Notes: generated by a model not told the origin, from the letters alone. DNA of 64,000 nucleotides from SB25 sp029560875 (GCA_035388225.1 DAOOPM010000016.1:16552-80551), one strand, 5' to 3'. Positions 19,501 through 29,640 are shown, counted from the stretch's first letter. Made by a program: numbers and translations.

Positions 19501-20473
19501 GTTCTGCAAGGACTCCGATGATAGTGCGATTCTTTCATTGGCAACTCAAGACAATTGCAACTACCAGTGGGAAAACTACTCAGTTGTATTAACTGATAAA
19601 ACCAATAATCAACTGGCCATAACTGGTAGTGATAATGTAGGAATATATTCCATTACTGCAACTGTTACCAGCAAACTTGTTTCAGAAGGTTGCGTTGCAA
19701 GATCAACCAATCCTGTAGTTATAACAATTAACCCAAAAGCAAGCAAGCCGATAATTGAGGAAAAAACAAACAATACGCTCTTCTGCCCAGGCACAGAAGT
19801 TGAGCTAAACGTTAAAAACTACTCAAATACAGTAAATTATCAGTGGAAATACTATGGAGTAGTAATAGATGGAGCAAACAATCAGGTTTACAAGGGAAAA
19901 CTTGCCGCAGGAGATTACTCCGTTGAAGCAGAACCCGGAAGCTGTGCAACTGAATCGGATAAAATAACTCTTAAGCATAAGCTGGCTCTTTCAAAACCAA
20001 CGATTCTTGGCCATGGTCCAACAGTTTGGATTCTTGCCTGCGACAATATGACCGCAACCAACTATAGATGGTACTACAACAACAACTTAATTCCGGGAGC
20101 AAACAAGTACCAGTATGTTGCCAACAAAAACTATGGCGATTACTACGTAACCGTTAACGATGGCGGAGAGTGCTGGACACCTAGCGATGTGTTTAAAGTT
20201 GATCTAACTAATGGAATCGATGATTTAGCAAACGATAACATAAAAATTTACCCTAACCCATCGAAGGGAATAATTAATATATCTATTGATAAAGACATTA
20301 TTGAAAATGTAACCATCGAAATATTTGATGTGCTAGGAAAAACTATTCATACTAAACAAGCTGAAGGTACATCTTATTTCAAGGTTAATCTTTCAGGATA
20401 CGCAAATGGTGTTTATTATTTAAGGATAAAAGTTAAAAATGAAATTATTGTGAAGAGAATAGTTAAACAGTAG
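16586..20473 (+). CDS. Giant T9SS surface protein, C-terminal fragment (interrupted)
   Basis: The frame is open from 16262, but the first ATG is 16586, which has no signal peptide, so this piece is probably not expressed as a functional protein. It contains Fn3-like domains (16800-17450), FG-GAP repeats with DFNNDGxxD motifs (17540-18600), another Fn3 domain, and two PKD domains (about 18960-19450, with WRFDDGTTSTEQNPKHKF). An Ig-like cysteine-paired region follows, then a type A T9SS C-terminal sorting domain (IKIYPNPSKGIINIS to IIVKRIVKQ) from about 20230. The last 450 bp closely resemble the end of the neighbouring giant gene. It belongs with the N-terminal fragment at 13107. Confidence 0.8.
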   Translation: MYTLPSNVDQCELKVMKNNQNGKFTNIHSHSFSKDYSISITDINKNGKIDYVISNYDSHYTFFNISTITNNAPDKITNATATLKGNGVVLNWHATDDKTPQNGLTYNLRIGTLSGASNILAPNSTNTGQRKLLEPGNMGADTSVFFNLLPGTYYWNVQAVDNSYQGGAFMDADKTFTIVDVQASNLEATIVDKTSLNLRWSNGNGTRRVVFAKIGTSGTAAPANSTSYIASSEFGSGDQIGTTGWFCVFNSTTNNVTISNLSADYSYIFQVFEYRGNAGSETYITKSGQGNPGTFSTAVFSLQPPIGNAYEFTVNSQIKMGDFNNDNYLDFLFYNSHTSSMLLYLNQSDNTFTKDSIPLVSKLNYASFHVFDYNSDGLLDFIYTGSFYESWNREFSRAYIYTNNGDNTFTGVLSDSILGTQTSSITCGDFNNDGNIDLFVGGLKSNIIPDPFYGSITEFNPISYLYKNLGSSENYKFSTVNSQFKALKDGGSCFGDFNNDGWDDLIISGNTPDDYSYIYLYLNNQDGTFDEQELLVSQGQNYSKMVCADYNKDGYLDFICGAIYFINKGDATFELNYNSFSIQNSNNGFTISDFNNDGTIDILFNSSKYPHFKKLYLNNYPENNFSIQSDFNSEDGIGISSGDYDNDGDADFTLAASSSSDKINIFRNTLIMKSGVYNQNQKPEKPQNIQFNQSPNKLTITWDAVITDESPYLSYNVSLKKDTILFNSPNSDYLTGKRQVPEIGNSGLNTFALFKNLEPGTYEVKVQAVDGAYCGGEWSTPTTVDVKDLQTFYSFDEVCRGAETQFTDQSSPQDKITWLWRFDDGTTSTEQNPKHKFVASGAHQVWLIITSTELTDANGSFLKDSVMHTVNVKPNPKAAFTAPNACQGTETKFTNNTNMDGAEAKSWKWDYGNSDLSTDSIPLNKIYGIAKTYNTKLVVVATNNCADSIQVNTTVVPMPSAVISVTQNSKFSFCKDSDDSAILSLATQDNCNYQWENYSVVLTDKTNNQLAITGSDNVGIYSITATVTSKLVSEGCVARSTNPVVITINPKASKPIIEEKTNNTLFCPGTEVELNVKNYSNTVNYQWKYYGVVIDGANNQVYKGKLAAGDYSVEAEPGSCATESDKITLKHKLALSKPTILGHGPTVWILACDNMTATNYRWYYNNNLIPGANKYQYVANKNYGDYYVTVNDGGECWTPSDVFKVDLTNGIDDLANDNIKIYPNPSKGIINISIDKDIIENVTIEIFDVLGKTIHTKQAEGTSYFKVNLSGYANGVYYLRIKVKNEIIVKRIVKQ

Positions 20474-20574
20474 GTTAAACATAGCATGGTGAATCAGGAA
20501 CTTGCCAAAATGTTCTTTAATATGATATACAAGGCAAACTTTGTCTCCATTAATTATTTATCAAATTACATTGT

Positions 20575-20614
20575 TTTTGTCGATTTGCATATCAGATTGT
20601 ATGGATTGATAAAA
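20575..20614 (+). promoter_or_regulatory. 40-bp palindromic operator, copy C (second giant gene)
   Basis: The element starts TTTTGTCGATTTGC (identical to copy A) and ends TGTATGGATTGATAAAA (16 of 17 bases as in copy B). It ends exactly 19 bp before TAATTTTG (20634-20641), a perfect TAnnTTTG -7 box; copy B has the same 19-bp distance to its -7 box. It occupies the -33 region, where no TTTG is found, which suggests activator-dependent transcription. Confidence 0.75.
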
Positions 20615-20679
20615 GGAGATGTGATTCAAAATCTAATTTTGTTACCCTAAAATTAATCTGCACAAATCACAATAACAAT

Positions 20680-23600
20680 ATGCTACAGTTGAGTTCAATT
20701 ATCCGCCGTGTAGGGTTTATGTTGCTACTAACCCTTCAACTCTCGGCTTTTTCGCAAAGCAATTATACGTTTACGCCTTCTACTGGAACATACTCCTCAA
20801 TTACTGGAACTATTGTTAACCTAGATGGTAATTATCCAACTGTAAACATCGGTTTTACTTTTAATTTCAATGGAGTAAACTATACTCAAGTCATTCCAAG
20901 TCAATGGGGCTGGTTGTCATTTCGAACTGGCATTACGGTGTCTGAAGGGGATGCTTTAAAGGATGGGAATTTAAGCGGATCCTTAGGTCGTCCATTAATT
21001 GGAGTGTTATATGCTCATAACAAAACAGCAACCGGTTATAAATCTAGGTATTTGGTATCAGGCACTGCTCCCAACCGTGTTTTCACCTTTGAATGGTACA
21101 ATTGGACATGGCAATGGTACACAAACAACGACATCTGTTTTCAGGTTAAACTATATGAGACTTCGAATAAAATTGAATTTATTTACCATCCTGTTAACTC
21201 ATATTTCAATTGGTATGACTGGATTCCCACTTCTATAGGCCTTGCTTTTGCAAATCAAGGTGATTTTCTCTCGGTAAGCGATTTCGGTACTTCACCAACG
21301 GTTAGCACCTCAACTGAGAGTCATGCAATTAACAACATGCCTGCAGATGGTCAGAAATATACATTTGAACTAAACACGCCTAAAGCAGAACCAACCAATC
21401 AATGTACAAATTTAACTGCATCAGTTGCTGCCGATAATTTATCTGTAACATGGACAGATGCTGAAGGAACTGTTACACCCGACGGCTATTTATTGATGGT
21501 TTCAAAAACCAACTCATTCACAGATCCTGTTGATGGAATAAGTGTTGCTAATGATCTTAATTTATCTGATGGGGTTGGCATTACAAAAGTATTACAAGGA
21601 CTACAATCGTTCTATGGTTGGTCTGGGCTTGAATCATCAACAAATTATTACTTCAAAGTTTTTTCATACACAAATAGCAGTGGATTAATAAATTACAAAA
21701 CCGTTTCAGCGCCAACAGCACAGGTGTACATGCTCAAATCGCAACCTCAAAAACACGTTACAAGCTTTAGTGCAAAAAACGTTGCTAATGTTTTAACATT
21801 TGAGTGGAACGATATTTTGAAATTCGGAAATAGTTTGAGATCCGATGGTGAAAATACATGTAACATTGATTGTGGCAACTCAAGTTCTCTTAATATTTCG
21901 GGAAATGCCATTACACTTGAAGCTTGGGTTAACATGAACCAAGTATATGCAGATATTTTTCAAAAAGAAAATAGCACTTTGGATGGTGGATATCGTATGT
22001 ATGGCAATTCCTTAGGACAATTGTGCTTTGGATTGTATATAAATGGTTCATGGAGCGAAGTGAAATCGCCAGTAAATTCATTAACTGCGCTAACTTGGAC
22101 TCATATATGTGGCACGTATGATGGTACTTCACAAAACATTTATATCAATGGCTATTTAGCAGCCAGTAAAGCAACAACAGGCAACATTACGCCATCATCA
22201 TCAAACCTAGTTTTAGGGAAGTCTCATACATCAACAATAAAATACTTTGATGGCAAATTGGATGAGATAGCTATTTGGTCGGTCGGAAGAACCCAGTCTG
22301 AGGTTTTAAAGGATATGAATCTACAACTAAACGGAACAGAACCGGGCTTATCGGCATACTATAATTGTAACCAAGGAATAGCCGATGGTGATAATACTGC
22401 AATGCCACACATCTTAACTGATGCTACTTCAAATGCAAACCATGCAACCTTAAACATGTTTTACTTAGGTTATTCCTCTGCAAATTTTACAACCTCAAAT
22501 ACAGCAGTCGAAAACGATGGCTATTTAATTTTAGCATCTGAATCAACAACTTTTCCAAGTGTTACAAATGGAACTGACTTTGCTGCCGACAACAATTTAG
22601 CTGATGGAGTTGGTGCTGTTAAAGTCGCGCAAGGTGTGAAAAGCTACACTGGTTGGACTAATCTAAATCCTTCAAAAACCTACAATTTTAGGATATATCC
22701 TTATTCAAATACTGGCTCTAATATCGTTTTTAATACTAACCCCACAATCCCAGAGATTACAATAAAGCCAAAACCCACAAACCATGTAACTGCATTCACT
22801 GCCAGTAGTTCAAATGGCAATATTCTATTAAACTGGACAGATGCAATAGGCACTCAACTCCCCGAAGGCTATATAATATTGGCTTCAACATTACCAACTA
22901 TAACTCCACCAGTCGTTGGTTCTGAAATCGGTATTGATAGTGATTTATCGGATGGTATTGGAGCTGTAAAAGTATTACCTGGAGTACAAACCTACTCTGG
23001 TTTTACAGGTTTTACTATAAACACAAACTACTATTTCAATATTTATCCATACACAAATAGCAGTAAAATAATAAATTACAAAACCGATGGAACAGTTCCC
23101 CAAACAAACGGGAAAATTACAATATATGCAGAGCCAACACTTCATGCTACTGGTTTCACGGCTAGCAACAATGATCTATTAACGTTAAGCTGGACCGATG
23201 CTACAGGCATGCCAAGTTTATTATCAAATGCTTTAAACTTCGATGGTTCAAATGATTTAATTACTTGTTCAGGTTCACAAAACCCATCAGTATTTACAGC
23301 CGAAGTATGGTACACTACCTCTTCAGCTGCAGATGAGGCAATGGTTTCAACTTTGAGCGAAGGAGCCGGAACTGGTTTTGAAATCCATTCTTACCAAGGG
23401 AAGCCTGTTGTTACCTTACGTAATGCAGCCAACTGGCTCGATATAGTTTCACCAACCCCTGTTGCAGCTAATTCGTGGAACCATATAGCACTAACATACG
23501 ATGGTGTTACTGCTAAATTATATGTCAATGGCGAATTAATGAATTCAGCAGCCTTACCATCTTCATCATACCTTCCAGGCAATGCGGCACTTACAATTGG

Positions 23601-26600
23601 TCGTAGGTCTTTAGGAGGCTTGTATTTCAATGGCTCAATCGATGAGGTGAGAATTTGGAATGTTGCCCGTTCACAAGCGGATATTCAAAACAACATGTAC
23701 AATGAATTAGCTGGTACAGAAATCGGTTTGATCTCTTACTACAAGTTTAACCAAGGAACAGCAGGAGGAACAAATACAAGCGTTACAACGCTAACCGATG
23801 CAACAACAAATGCCTTTAATGGAACATTAAGCGGTTTTACTTTAACAGGTACAACATCTAACTGGATTAATCCAGGTCAGGCACCTTCTGGATATCTAAT
23901 TAAAGCCTCAACTACAAACTCGTTTGTCGACCCAGTAGATGGGACAGAAATTGTAACAGACAATGACATAGCAGATGGTACAGCGGTGATTAAAGTTTCA
24001 CAGGGAACACAAATTTATTCAAGTTTTACTGGAATAAAAGGTGGTACAACCTATTACTTTAAAATTTGGCCATATACCAACTCAGGTAGTTATATTAACT
24101 ATAAAACAGCAGTAACAGTACCAACGGCATCAATATTGTTTACCAAACCAAGACCATTAACTCATGTTACAGGCTTAACAGCTAATAATAACAATAAGGT
24201 TATCAATTTAAAATGGACAGATGCTAAAGCAGTAAATATGGGCAACGCCATAGCGCTTGATGGAGTAAATGATTACATATCAGTACCCGATGGCAGTATC
24301 GACAATGGAGGGAATACAGCGTTTACAATCGAAACATGGGTAAAATGGACTCCAGCATCCGCATCAAATGTTCAGTTTATTTGTGGTAAAGGACCTGAAC
24401 AAATGGAGATACACACTGCTGGTGATGCAGGAGCTAATGGCCTCCGTTTTATCCCAACAACGGGCGTTTACCTTGATGCTTACAATGTATTACCTCTTAA
24501 CACTTGGACCCATGTGGCTGTGGTATATGACGCCACAAACCGGTTTTATAAAATGTACATAAACGGAGCAGAAGTACCATTAGTTAAACAAGGGCCAGGA
24601 GCTATAGGTACAGCCCTGCAAAACACAACTAGTGCTTTTGAATTGGGTAGACGCCCCGCAATTTCATCGTTATACTTTAACGGATCTTTAGACGAATTCA
24701 GGGTTTGGAACAAAGTACGCACTCAGGCCGAGATTGCAGCCAATATGCTCAATGAATTATCAGCTAATGAAACGGGATTATTGGCATACTATAAATTCAA
24801 CCAGGGTATTGAATACAGCGCTAACCCAGGTTTAACATTGGTTACTGATGCCAGCAGCGCTGCCAACAATGGCATTTTAGCCAATTCCGCACTCATTGGA
24901 AACGCCTCCAACTGGGTTGGTTTCAAAGTCGATGCCCCAGAAGGCTATTTAATTAAATCCTCAAAAACAAATAACATTACCGCACCAGTAAATGGAACGG
25001 TTGTAACTGATGATAATAACCTCTCAGATGGAATTGGAGCAGTTAATATTTTAGCGGGTGTTCAAACCTATAATGGCTGGATAAATTTTACCGACACGAC
25101 GTCCTATTATTATAAGGTTTACCCTTACTCAAACTCAGGAACATCCATTGTTTACAATACTATGGCAACAGTTCCTTGGGTAAAAGATTCAGTGGAGATT
25201 GATGAGTTTAAGGATGTGTCTTCATTTTTAGAACTAACTCAAGGCTCCTCTGCTTGGGCCGACTACAACAATGATGGACTTATGGATTTATTGTTAACTG
25301 GAGGAAATAGTTACAACGCACAAAAACAACTAATAAACAGTATAACCAGACTTTATCAGCAGAATGCTGACCACTCATTCTCAATCGTAGATAAAGGATT
25401 CCCTCAAGTTTCAAAAGGTAGTGTAGCTTGGGCCGACTACAATAATGATGGTTTATTAGATTTGATTATTTCAGGAGCGACTGGCTATTATCCTCTTAAT
25501 GGAAATGTTGCAGGAATTATCACTCGTTTATACAAACAAAACAGCGATAATAGCTTTACCTATGTTTCGTCGGCTAATTTCCCCAATGTTTACAAAAGTT
25601 CAATTGCTTGGATTGATTACAATAATGATGGAGACCTTGATCTATTGATTTCAGGCTATCAAAATGTTGCCCCATTTTATATAACAAAAATTTACAAGAA
25701 TATGGGCAACGATACTTTCAAAGAACAAACTGAAATTCTTTTTGACAATGTAATAGAGGGTTCTGTTGCAGTTGGAGATTATAATAAAGATGGTTTTGAT
25801 GATGTATTAATTTCTGGCTATGGAGATAGAGTTGGAAATGTAACAAAACTATATAAAAACAATGGTGAGGGTTTGTTATTAGAACAGGAAAATCTGTCGC
25901 TTCCTGTTTCAAATTCCCCATCTGTAAATTTCATGGATTACAACAATGATGGTTATCCAGATATTTTAATTGACGACAAAATTTGCAAGAATAACCAGAA
26001 TGGTGGTTTCGAAGAAATTAATATGGATTCAACTTTAGAATACGATTATGTTTCTAATGACATAGGAGATTTCAACAATGACGGATTGCCGGATATATTA
26101 ATAACAGGTGATGATGCGAATAGAGTTTCACAGGAATGGGTATATTCTTATTTGTATAAACAACTGCCCAATCAAACTTTCTCGCGTTCCGATTTTAGTT
26201 TTATAAATATGGTATATGGCGATGCTAAATTTATCGACTATGATAACGATGGTAATTTAGATGTGTTTTTAAGCGGCGAATCTTACTCGCAAGCCTGTCA
26301 ATTATGTGATTTAATTTATACTGTACAAACAAAACTTTATAAAAATACTGAATTTAAAAAAAATCAAAAGCCAAGTATACCCACAAATTTAAAATATGAA
26401 TTGGGCCAATCTGTCAAATTTAGTTGGAATCCTTCAAATGATCTTGAAACACCTTCAGCAGCATTGACTTATAACATAAAGATTGGAACTACGAAAAATG
26501 GAGGAGAAATTGTGAATCCAACTGCATCAGCAAATAATGGTTACAAATCACTACCTGGAATAGGAAATTGTGGCTCTAATACATTTGCAACATACAAATT

Positions 26601-29600
26601 GAAAGTGGGGCAAAAATACTATTGGAGCGTACAATCTGTGGATAACGGATATTCCGGCAGTAATTTCTCCTATATTGACTCTCTGGTTTACGACTCTATT
26701 CCTTCTTCAAATTTATCATTAAGAGTTCAAAATAATACTTCAGTTTTAGCATCGTGGAAAAGAGGTAATGGAAACCGCAGTGCTGTCTTTGTCAAAATGA
26801 AGTACAAGGATGCAACACTGGAAACCTCATCTCCGATTCAGGGGACAACATACCTTGGTGTTAGCCGCTTTCTTTCGGGTCCAAAAATTGAAAACACAAG
26901 TTGGTATTGCGTCTATAATGGAATTGAAGATAGTGTTTTAATAACAAATTTAGACCCATATAGCCTTTATGCCATCCATATTGTAGAATATATTGAAGAT
27001 TCAGGAACCCCAAGGTATTTTAGAGTAAATAGTGCAATGAAGGACAATTACGGCATATTTAACACCAATGACTACTTAAGGAATACAACTGGTTTTAATG
27101 AAACTTGCTTTGCTGATTTTAATAATGACGGATATCTTGACATCCTCAACGTAGAACCTAACGGGGGAATTATCGAAGGCTTTTTATGGAAAAATGAAGG
27201 GGATAATGATTTTACATCATCAAGTCTGGCATTTCAAACATCATTAAATAGTAATATAAAGCAAATAAACAAACCAGTTGTTGCTGATTTTAACAATGAT
27301 GGCCTAATGGATTTTGTAGTATGTGGATCACGTGACACTTCTCTTAATTCTACAGAAATATCATTTACAAATCTTTATAAAAACAATGGGGATGGAACAT
27401 TTACCCTTCAAATTGGAGCATTTTCAAAAGAAGTTTGTATGGGTTCTGTTTCGTGGGGTGATTTTAACAATGATAGTAAAGTAGATTTACTTATGTGCGG
27501 TAACCCTTGGGGATCCAAATTAACAGATTCTTCAATTACTTGTATATTTGTTAACAACTCAACATTAGCGCATACCCAATTTGATCTATTAACAAATACT
27601 AATTTCGCAGGTATTCAAGATGGTTCGGCAGCTTGGGCCGATTTCAATAATGATGGGTACCTTGATTTTGCAATTTCAGGTTCTGAAAACGATTCATATC
27701 CGGCCGATGGAATTCTTGATATTGCTCGCCTATATCGAAACAATAAAAACGAAACTTTTACCGAAATTGTGCTTAACAAGGGAAAGTCAAAAAGAGGATA
27801 TTTAGATGAAACATGCTTTTGGAACGATTTTGACAATGATGGCGATTTAGATTTAAAAATTGAAGGAGATGATGGATTTTTTATTGTTACTAATAATTTC
27901 CCAGATACCACATTCTTTGAAGGTTCGTTAGCTGAATCGTTTTTCAATTACAGCAACAAAGCTGATTACGATAATGATGGCGATTTAGATGAGGTTACCG
28001 GAAGCATTCAACGAAACAATTTCAAATACTACCCTGGCAATTTTGCTAGCAATAAAAAGCCTGCTACACCTATAAGTTTGGAGTATGTTAATCTTCCGGG
28101 GTATGTACAACTTATGTGGGATAACATAAGTTCAGACGAAACACCCTCATCACAAATCTCATACAATATTCGTTTACGCAAAGAAGGCAGCAGTCAATGG
28201 CTTTGTGCTCCACAAACGATGGACGATGGCTCAAGATTGATTCCAAACTTTGGAAATTCACCATTTAGACCCAATGGTCTTAACAATTTTGCAAGGTATA
28301 ATCTTCCCGAAGGGAATTATGAATGGCAAGTACAAGCGATTGATGGTGTATTCTCCGGTAGTGAGTGGTCTGAAATAAAACAATTCACAGTGAAGGCAGC
28401 ACTTGCAAGTTTTACCGCAGAACCAGTTTGCTTGGGTGACACAACAATATTTATTGATAACTCATTTTCTTTTGTAGGGATTAAAGAATGGAGATGGGAT
28501 TTTGGTGATATCCCCACTGTTACAGGGAAAATGCAAAAACACGTTTTCCAAACTACTGGTGACCATACTGTAAGGCTAATTATTACAAACAACAATTTGC
28601 AGAATGACACTGTTTATGGAATTGCACATGTAGAACCAATTCCAACGGTTTCATTCACTGCCGATGATGTTTGCGAAGGGTTAACAGCAACAATAGTAAA
28701 TCCTGCTAATACGAATGGTTTGATTGATTGGATATGGGATTTTGGCGATGGAAGCACTTCAAACTACTTCAACCCCGGCACCCATACTTATGCTGAAAAG
28801 AAAAATTACACCATAAAGTTTAAAGTTACTGGCGAGAATAATTGCTCAAATACAGCAACAAAAACAATAGCAATTAAAGAAAGACCTGCCAAACCAACAA
28901 TTTCCGAATCAACAAACAATTTCTGTCCAGGTACTGAGGTAAAGTTGGAGGTAACTTCTACCACAAATGGATTAAACTTCCAATGGAAACGCAATGGCGA
29001 CATAATAGATGGGGCGACAAACAGTATTTATACAGGTAAGTTAACTGCTGCCGATTACTCTGTGGTAGTAGAACCAGGTAGTTGTTCGTCGGAATCAAAT
29101 AAACTAACAATTGTTACGAAGCCCGCACCTCCTAAGCCTACAATTCTTGGACATGGACCAAACGTTTGGATTCTGGCCTGCGATAACATGAATGCAACTA
29201 ACTACAAGTGGTACTACAACAATAACCTGATACCAGGAGCAAACAATTACCAATATGTTGCCAACAAAAACTATGGAGATTACTATGTAAGCGTTAATGA
29301 AGGTGGTGAATGCTGGACTCCCAGCGATGTCTTTAAAGTTGAATTACCAAATGAAATAGACGATTTATCGTTCGAAAACGTAAAGGTATTTCCTAATCCA
29401 TCCAAAGGGATATTCAACATATCATTAGGATCAAATATCACTGGCGAGGTCAATGTTCGGGTTGTTAATGTTTTGGGCAAAGTTGTTTTAAGCCAAATAA
29501 ATAGTGCATCTGAATTTCCAATTGACATTTCACACCTCACAAACGGAATCTACTATATCAGTTTAATGCATAAAAATGAAGTAATAATCAAGAAAGTTGT

Positions 29601-29610
29601 AAAGCAGTAA
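20680..29610 (+). CDS. Giant multi-domain T9SS-secreted surface protein, 2976 aa
   Basis: A signal peptide (MLQLSSIIRR...SAFSQ) is followed by an N-terminal beta domain (about 27-235), repeated Fn3-like modules with LxLxWTDAxG and GYLIxAS motifs, and three LamG domains (about 387-580, 848-1027 and 1188-1375). Two blocks of FG-GAP/VCBS repeats follow (about 1521-1890 and 2141-2445, many DYNNDGxxDLLISG calcium loops), with Fn3 domains between them. Then come two PKD domains (about 2575-2727), an Ig-like region and a type A T9SS sorting domain (VKVFPNPSKGIFNIS to VIIKKVVKQ). It is predicted to be exported through the T9SS and attached to the cell surface, probably binding glycans or acting as an adhesin. 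It is the intact paralogue of the split gene upstream and heads an operon with three exported satellite proteins. Confidence 0.92.
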   Translation: MLQLSSIIRRVGFMLLLTLQLSAFSQSNYTFTPSTGTYSSITGTIVNLDGNYPTVNIGFTFNFNGVNYTQVIPSQWGWLSFRTGITVSEGDALKDGNLSGSLGRPLIGVLYAHNKTATGYKSRYLVSGTAPNRVFTFEWYNWTWQWYTNNDICFQVKLYETSNKIEFIYHPVNSYFNWYDWIPTSIGLAFANQGDFLSVSDFGTSPTVSTSTESHAINNMPADGQKYTFELNTPKAEPTNQCTNLTASVAADNLSVTWTDAEGTVTPDGYLLMVSKTNSFTDPVDGISVANDLNLSDGVGITKVLQGLQSFYGWSGLESSTNYYFKVFSYTNSSGLINYKTVSAPTAQVYMLKSQPQKHVTSFSAKNVANVLTFEWNDILKFGNSLRSDGENTCNIDCGNSSSLNISGNAITLEAWVNMNQVYADIFQKENSTLDGGYRMYGNSLGQLCFGLYINGSWSEVKSPVNSLTALTWTHICGTYDGTSQNIYINGYLAASKATTGNITPSSSNLVLGKSHTSTIKYFDGKLDEIAIWSVGRTQSEVLKDMNLQLNGTEPGLSAYYNCNQGIADGDNTAMPHILTDATSNANHATLNMFYLGYSSANFTTSNTAVENDGYLILASESTTFPSVTNGTDFAADNNLADGVGAVKVAQGVKSYTGWTNLNPSKTYNFRIYPYSNTGSNIVFNTNPTIPEITIKPKPTNHVTAFTASSSNGNILLNWTDAIGTQLPEGYIILASTLPTITPPVVGSEIGIDSDLSDGIGAVKVLPGVQTYSGFTGFTINTNYYFNIYPYTNSSKIINYKTDGTVPQTNGKITIYAEPTLHATGFTASNNDLLTLSWTDATGMPSLLSNALNFDGSNDLITCSGSQNPSVFTAEVWYTTSSAADEAMVSTLSEGAGTGFEIHSYQGKPVVTLRNAANWLDIVSPTPVAANSWNHIALTYDGVTAKLYVNGELMNSAALPSSSYLPGNAALTIGRRSLGGLYFNGSIDEVRIWNVARSQADIQNNMYNELAGTEIGLISYYKFNQGTAGGTNTSVTTLTDATTNAFNGTLSGFTLTGTTSNWINPGQAPSGYLIKASTTNSFVDPVDGTEIVTDNDIADGTAVIKVSQGTQIYSSFTGIKGGTTYYFKIWPYTNSGSYINYKTAVTVPTASILFTKPRPLTHVTGLTANNNNKVINLKWTDAKAVNMGNAIALDGVNDYISVPDGSIDNGGNTAFTIETWVKWTPASASNVQFICGKGPEQMEIHTAGDAGANGLRFIPTTGVYLDAYNVLPLNTWTHVAVVYDATNRFYKMYINGAEVPLVKQGPGAIGTALQNTTSAFELGRRPAISSLYFNGSLDEFRVWNKVRTQAEIAANMLNELSANETGLLAYYKFNQGIEYSANPGLTLVTDASSAANNGILANSALIGNASNWVGFKVDAPEGYLIKSSKTNNITAPVNGTVVTDDNNLSDGIGAVNILAGVQTYNGWINFTDTTSYYYKVYPYSNSGTSIVYNTMATVPWVKDSVEIDEFKDVSSFLELTQGSSAWADYNNDGLMDLLLTGGNSYNAQKQLINSITRLYQQNADHSFSIVDKGFPQVSKGSVAWADYNNDGLLDLIISGATGYYPLNGNVAGIITRLYKQNSDNSFTYVSSANFPNVYKSSIAWIDYNNDGDLDLLISGYQNVAPFYITKIYKNMGNDTFKEQTEILFDNVIEGSVAVGDYNKDGFDDVLISGYGDRVGNVTKLYKNNGEGLLLEQENLSLPVSNSPSVNFMDYNNDGYPDILIDDKICKNNQNGGFEEINMDSTLEYDYVSNDIGDFNNDGLPDILITGDDANRVSQEWVYSYLYKQLPNQTFSRSDFSFINMVYGDAKFIDYDNDGNLDVFLSGESYSQACQLCDLIYTVQTKLYKNTEFKKNQKPSIPTNLKYELGQSVKFSWNPSNDLETPSAALTYNIKIGTTKNGGEIVNPTASANNGYKSLPGIGNCGSNTFATYKLKVGQKYYWSVQSVDNGYSGSNFSYIDSLVYDSIPSSNLSLRVQNNTSVLASWKRGNGNRSAVFVKMKYKDATLETSSPIQGTTYLGVSRFLSGPKIENTSWYCVYNGIEDSVLITNLDPYSLYAIHIVEYIEDSGTPRYFRVNSAMKDNYGIFNTNDYLRNTTGFNETCFADFNNDGYLDILNVEPNGGIIEGFLWKNEGDNDFTSSSLAFQTSLNSNIKQINKPVVADFNNDGLMDFVVCGSRDTSLNSTEISFTNLYKNNGDGTFTLQIGAFSKEVCMGSVSWGDFNNDSKVDLLMCGNPWGSKLTDSSITCIFVNNSTLAHTQFDLLTNTNFAGIQDGSAAWADFNNDGYLDFAISGSENDSYPADGILDIARLYRNNKNETFTEIVLNKGKSKRGYLDETCFWNDFDNDGDLDLKIEGDDGFFIVTNNFPDTTFFEGSLAESFFNYSNKADYDNDGDLDEVTGSIQRNNFKYYPGNFASNKKPATPISLEYVNLPGYVQLMWDNISSDETPSSQISYNIRLRKEGSSQWLCAPQTMDDGSRLIPNFGNSPFRPNGLNNFARYNLPEGNYEWQVQAIDGVFSGSEWSEIKQFTVKAALASFTAEPVCLGDTTIFIDNSFSFVGIKEWRWDFGDIPTVTGKMQKHVFQTTGDHTVRLIITNNNLQNDTVYGIAHVEPIPTVSFTADDVCEGLTATIVNPANTNGLIDWIWDFGDGSTSNYFNPGTHTYAEKKNYTIKFKVTGENNCSNTATKTIAIKERPAKPTISESTNNFCPGTEVKLEVTSTTNGLNFQWKRNGDIIDGATNSIYTGKLTAADYSVVVEPGSCSSESNKLTIVTKPAPPKPTILGHGPNVWILACDNMNATNYKWYYNNNLIPGANNYQYVANKNYGDYYVSVNEGGECWTPSDVFKVELPNEIDDLSFENVKVFPNPSKGIFNISLGSNITGEVNVRVVNVLGKVVLSQINSASEFPIDISHLTNGIYYISLMHKNEVIIKKVVKQ

Positions 29611-29640
29611 ACAATGAGAGAATTAAAAAATAAAATCTTT

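Larger units (their letters stand above)
13107..20473 (+). pseudogene. First giant T9SS surface-protein gene, split by a cassette
   Basis: The pieces 13107-15468 and 16263-20473 form one gene. Joining G15468 to A16263 restores the frame across a standard FG-GAP repeat, reading DGFKDIITTG, with no other change. The restored protein would be about 2,190 residues: signal peptide, two LamG, Fn3, FG-GAP repeats, more Fn3, more FG-GAP, two PKD domains, an Ig-like region and a type A T9SS sorting domain. This is the same order as the intact paralogue at 20680-29610, but with fewer modules. The rest of the gene is free of stops, so the interruption looks recent, or it could be reversible. Confidence 0.85.

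Noticed and set aside
23391..23630. Antisense ORF inside the 2976-residue protein gene
   Set aside because: The plus-strand LamG domain is clearly coding here; the antisense frame has no recognisable feature.
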